Assembly (NCBI RefSeq): GCF_030285925.1
Contig: NZ_CP127251.1
Span: 372,001-436,000, forward strand
Source of the DNA: Devosia sp. YIM 151766
GTDB taxonomy: Bacteria > Pseudomonadota > Alphaproteobacteria > Rhizobiales > Devosiaceae
Direction: 5' to 3'
DNA: 64,000 nt
The notes under the pieces: model-generated
Told to the model about the DNA's origin: nothing
What the model saw: only the letters and a program-made list of their open reading frames with translations
Databases searched by the model: none
Shown: piece after piece, positions 61,608 through 64,000 of the stretch
Layout of the letters: the number at the start of each line of letters is the position of its first letter
Numbering within the stretch: position 1 is the first letter of the stretch
Translations under genes and position numbers: made by a program

Positions 61608-63230
61608 TCAATTCGGCCGCTGGGTGCCGCGGCCGCTTTGATTGGCCAGGCCGCTGATGGTGGCGCGCAGGGCGGCGGGTTTGACCGGCTTAGTGATGAC
61701 GGCGACGCCGCGCTCCTCGGCCAGGGCGCGCACCGCCGGGCTGCGATCGGCGGTGACCAGCGCCGCCGGCAGGTGCCCGCCCACATTGTGACGCAGCCAT
61801 TCGATGGCATCGAGGCCGGAGGTTTGGTCGAGGTGGTAATCCATCAGCACCAGATCGGGATACCAGCCTTCGAGCAGGCGCTCGCGGTCGATCTGCTTGA
61901 GTGACAGCGCCGTGCGCACATCGCAGCCCCAATGGGCGAGCAGGCCTTCCATGGCTTCCAGGATCGCCCGTTCATTGTCCACGCAGAGGACCCGGAGGCT
62001 GAGCGTGCCGAAGCCGGGCTCGGGCGCCGCCAGCTCGGTGGCGCCGGCGGGCCGCGCATGGCGCACGGCCGGCAGGTAAATGGAGAAGCGCGAGCCATGG
62101 CCCTCGCGGCTGTCCAGTTCCAGCGTCAGCCCCAAAGCCGTCACCAGCCTTTGCACGATGGACAGGCCCAGCCCCAGCCCCTGCGCCATGCGGGCGCCGC
62201 GTTCGAGCCGGGAAAATTCGGCAAAGACCAGCTTGTGCTGGTCGCGGTTGAAGCCGATGCCGGTATCGATGACGTCGAGCCGCCAGCGATTGCCGCGCCG
62301 GCGCAGCCCCACCAGGACCTTGCCGCCCACCGGGGTATATTTGATGGCATTGGAGACCAGGTTCTGCACGATGCGGCCGACATAGGCCTTGTCGGCCAGC
62401 ACGGTCGCGGCGGCGGGCACGATGCGCAGGGCGATGGAGCGCTCGCGGGCCATGGGGGCGAATTCCACCTCGGTCTTCTTCAGCAGGTCCTGCGCCGCCA
62501 TGGGCACCGGCGCCGGCTTGATGGCGCCGCTATCGATGCGGGAAATGTCGAGCAGCGCCGACATGATATCCTCCACCGCGGTCAGCGATGCCTCGATCGA
62601 ATTGGCCAATTCGGCAAAGGCGGTGGATTTGGCCCGCTCGATCAGCGTCGAGGTATAGAGGCGGGCGGCGTTGAGCGGCTGCAACAGGTCGTGACTGGCG
62701 GCGGCGAGGAAGCGGGTCTTGTCGTGGTTGGAGGCATCGGCCTTGGCGCGCGCCACTTCCAGCTCGGCATTGACCTGCCGCAAGGCCGAAGTGCGCTCTT
62801 CGACCCGCCGCTCCAGATTCTGGTTCACCTGCGCCAATTGCTGCTCGACATGCACCTTGGCGGTGACATCGGCAAAGCTGATGGCAAGGCCGCCATCGGG
62901 CAGGCGGCTCGAATGGAATTCCAGCGCCTGCCCCCCATGGCCCAGCCGCTGGGTGACGGTCGTGGGCGAGGCGGTCAGCGCATTGATGCGCTCGATGGCC
63001 AGTCGCGCCGCATCCCCGGCACCCAGATCGCCGCGCTCGGCCATGAACAGGGCAATATCGAACAGGGCGGTGCCGGGACGGGTGAGATCGGCGGGCAGCG
63101 CCAGCAAGTGGTTATAGTTCCGGTTGGAGACGACCAGCCGCAGCCCGGCATCGAACACGGCGACACCGAGCTGGATATGATCCATGGCCAGGCGGAGCGC
63201 CGAGGCCGGGTCTTCGGGATGCAACGGCAT
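61608..63230 (-). CDS. PAS-containing hybrid sensor histidine kinase/response regulator
   Basis: This 540-residue cytoplasmic protein has an N-terminal PAS domain (about 12-125), a coiled coil (125-170), a HisKA domain with phospho-accepting H180 (AAASHDLLQPLNAARL), and an HATPase domain with the N box (IVQNLVSNAIKYTP, 287-300), DTGIGF and GLGLGLS. A C-terminal receiver has D464 in LVLMDYHLD. There is no membrane segment, so the signal is internal. The HDLLQPL type pairs with LuxR-family regulators elsewhere; the orphan regulator at 11985 is a candidate partner. It is convergent with the LOG gene. Confidence 0.9.
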   Translation of the reverse strand: MPLHPEDPASALRLAMDHIQLGVAVFDAGLRLVVSNRNYNHLLALPADLTRPGTALFDIALFMAERGDLGAGDAARLAIERINALTASPTTVTQRLGHGGQALEFHSSRLPDGGLAISFADVTAKVHVEQQLAQVNQNLERRVEERTSALRQVNAELEVARAKADASNHDKTRFLAAASHDLLQPLNAARLYTSTLIERAKSTAFAELANSIEASLTAVEDIMSALLDISRIDSGAIKPAPVPMAAQDLLKKTEVEFAPMARERSIALRIVPAAATVLADKAYVGRIVQNLVSNAIKYTPVGGKVLVGLRRRGNRWRLDVIDTGIGFNRDQHKLVFAEFSRLERGARMAQGLGLGLSIVQRLVTALGLTLELDSREGHGSRFSIYLPAVRHARPAGATELAAPEPGFGTLSLRVLCVDNERAILEAMEGLLAHWGCDVRTALSLKQIDRERLLEGWYPDLVLMDYHLDQTSGLDAIEWLRHNVGGHLPAALVTADRSPAVRALAEERGVAVITKPVKPAALRATISGLANQSGRGTQRPN

Positions 63231-63402
63231 GGACAGTCGCGCAGGGCACCTTCTCTTGAACTGCTCCGGTTTATCCGCTTCGGCAGGCTTTGGCGCAAGT
63301 GTGCCTTAGACCCATTGCTTTTGCCGAAAAGCTCGGCAATCGTTAAGAGCTGTTAACAACAGGCCGCCGCTTGGGACGGCGCGCCGAGCAAGAGGGCTTC
63401 GC

Positions 63403-63798
63403 ATGAGCGGCTTTTTGAAGGAATTCCGGGACTTCGCCGTCAAGGGCAACATGATCGATCTCGCCATCGGCGTGATCATCGGCGGGGCCTTCGGCACCAT
63501 CGTCTCCTCCATCGTCGACGATCTTTTCATGCCGCTGATCGGTATCGTGATCGGCGGCATCGATTTTTCCAGCATCATCCTGCAGGTGGGCGAGGCCCAG
63601 GTGATGTTCGGCCTGTTCATCAATGCCGTGGTCAAGTTCACCATCATCGCCTTCGTGCTGTTCCTCGTGGTCAAGGGTATCAACGCCATGAAGCGCCAAG
63701 CGGCCGAGGAGCCGGTCGAGGAGAGTTCGGCCCCCAGCCGCGAGGAAGTGCTGCTCACCGAAATCCGCGACGCCCTGCGCGCCGGCAAACAGAGCTGA
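63403..63798 (+). CDS. mscL: large-conductance mechanosensitive channel MscL
   Basis: This 131-residue channel protects cells from sudden drops in osmolarity. The first pore helix is in [20 protein letters not shown], the second is [20 protein letters not shown], and the C-terminal cytoplasmic helix ends [17 protein letters not shown] precedes the ATG at 63403. It is divergent from the hybrid kinase and followed by a strong terminator. Confidence 0.95.
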   Translation: MSGFLKEFRDFAVKGNMIDLAIGVIIGGAFGTIVSSIVDDLFMPLIGIVIGGIDFSSIILQVGEAQVMFGLFINAVVKFTIIAFVLFLVVKGINAMKRQAAEEPVEESSAPSREEVLLTEIRDALRAGKQS

Positions 63799-63806
63799 CG
63801 ACAATC

Positions 63807-63831
63807 AGGCCGGCTCCGCGCCGGCCTTTTT
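63807..63831 (+). terminator. rho-independent terminator after mscL
   Basis: GGCCGGC / GCCGGCC form a 7-bp stem with the five-base loop TCCGC, followed by TTTTT, ten bases past the mscL stop. Confidence 0.88.
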
Positions 63832-63849
63832 CATGCCGGACCTCTAGGA

Positions 63850-63888
63850 ATAATATCATTTGACAGGAATATTATCATAACCTAGCCT
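63850..63888. promoter_or_regulatory. AT-rich inverted repeat with TTGACA, possible operator and promoter
   Basis: ATAATAT at 63850-63856 and ATATTAT at 63869-63875 form an inverted repeat with a 12-base spacer that holds TTGACA (63860-63865). A -10-like TAGCCT lies 17 bases beyond. The stretch stands out as AT-rich in this GC-rich region, and no gene lies between it and the window end. It probably controls a gene beyond 64000; a repressor overlapping a -35 box is one reading. Confidence 0.4.
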
Positions 63889-64000
63889 GTCTATAGGTGG
63901 TTCAGCCTACGAATTGTCCTTATCGGACGGCGCGATCACCTAGGGCAAATTACATTGGCGGATCAGACGGCGACATCGGGGCCGGTCCGCAACGACCAAC

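Overview
The window is high-GC bacterial chromosome, densely coded on both strands. The gene content points to an alphaproteobacterium of the order Hyphomicrobiales (Rhizobiales): a PodJ-like polar protein with Sel1 repeats, a Cpa/Tad pilus locus, an FrcCAK-type sugar system, a CycM-like anchored cytochrome c and short GC-rich palindromic intergenic repeats. A Devosia-like organism would fit, but that is an impression from protein style, not a test. I saw no IS element, prophage, CRISPR array, tRNA or rRNA, so this looks like ordinary chromosome rather than an island.

Layout. 1-2.9 kb: sugar ABC permease and ATPase, with a convergent FrcK-type kinase and a DUF6460 protein. 3.1-6.4 kb: DEXH helicase and PdeM phosphoesterase of the ligase-associated DNA-damage set. 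6.4-8.2 kb: TIGR02186 protein plus TauE/SafE permease. 8.3-11.8 kb: PodJ-like polar organiser. 12-13 kb: LuxR-type response regulator and a VOC protein. 13.3-17.1 kb: an uncharacterised three-gene operon (TelA-like coiled coil, DUF6384 membrane protein, coiled-coil protein with a Gly/Ser/aromatic tail). 17.3 kb: CoxG-like protein.

17.9-30.2 kb is a coherent nucleoside salvage run: BMP-type binding protein, double ATPase and two permeases bring nucleosides in. Cytidine deaminase, thymidine phosphorylase (deoA), phosphopentomutase (deoB), deoxyribose-phosphate aldolase (deoC), a duplicated aldehyde dehydrogenase and uracil phosphoribosyltransferase (upp) then recover bases and send the sugar to glyceraldehyde-3-phosphate and acetate. 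A DUF6958 gene of unknown role sits inside this run.

31-42.5 kb is a Tad/Flp pilus locus: two TadE-like pseudopilins and a free-standing secretin N-domain protein on the minus strand, then two Flp pilins, cpaA, cpaB, cpaC, cpaE, cpaF, tadB and tadC, with a convergent tadD lipoprotein. cpaD is not present in the cluster.

42.6-64 kb is mostly housekeeping: M17 aminopeptidase, YqaA-like membrane protein, GhrA, anchored cytochrome c, prephenate dehydratase, dapD, dapE, truA-fmt-def, rmuC, recR-ybaB-dnaX, the small SRP RNA, an RluE-like pseudouridine synthase, a LOG-family protein, a hybrid histidine kinase and mscL.

Three families of palindromic repeats lie between genes. One (at 13.1, 30.2 and 41.5 kb) occurs each time between convergent genes. 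The strongest candidate for an undescribed system is the three-gene operon at 13.3-17.1 kb.
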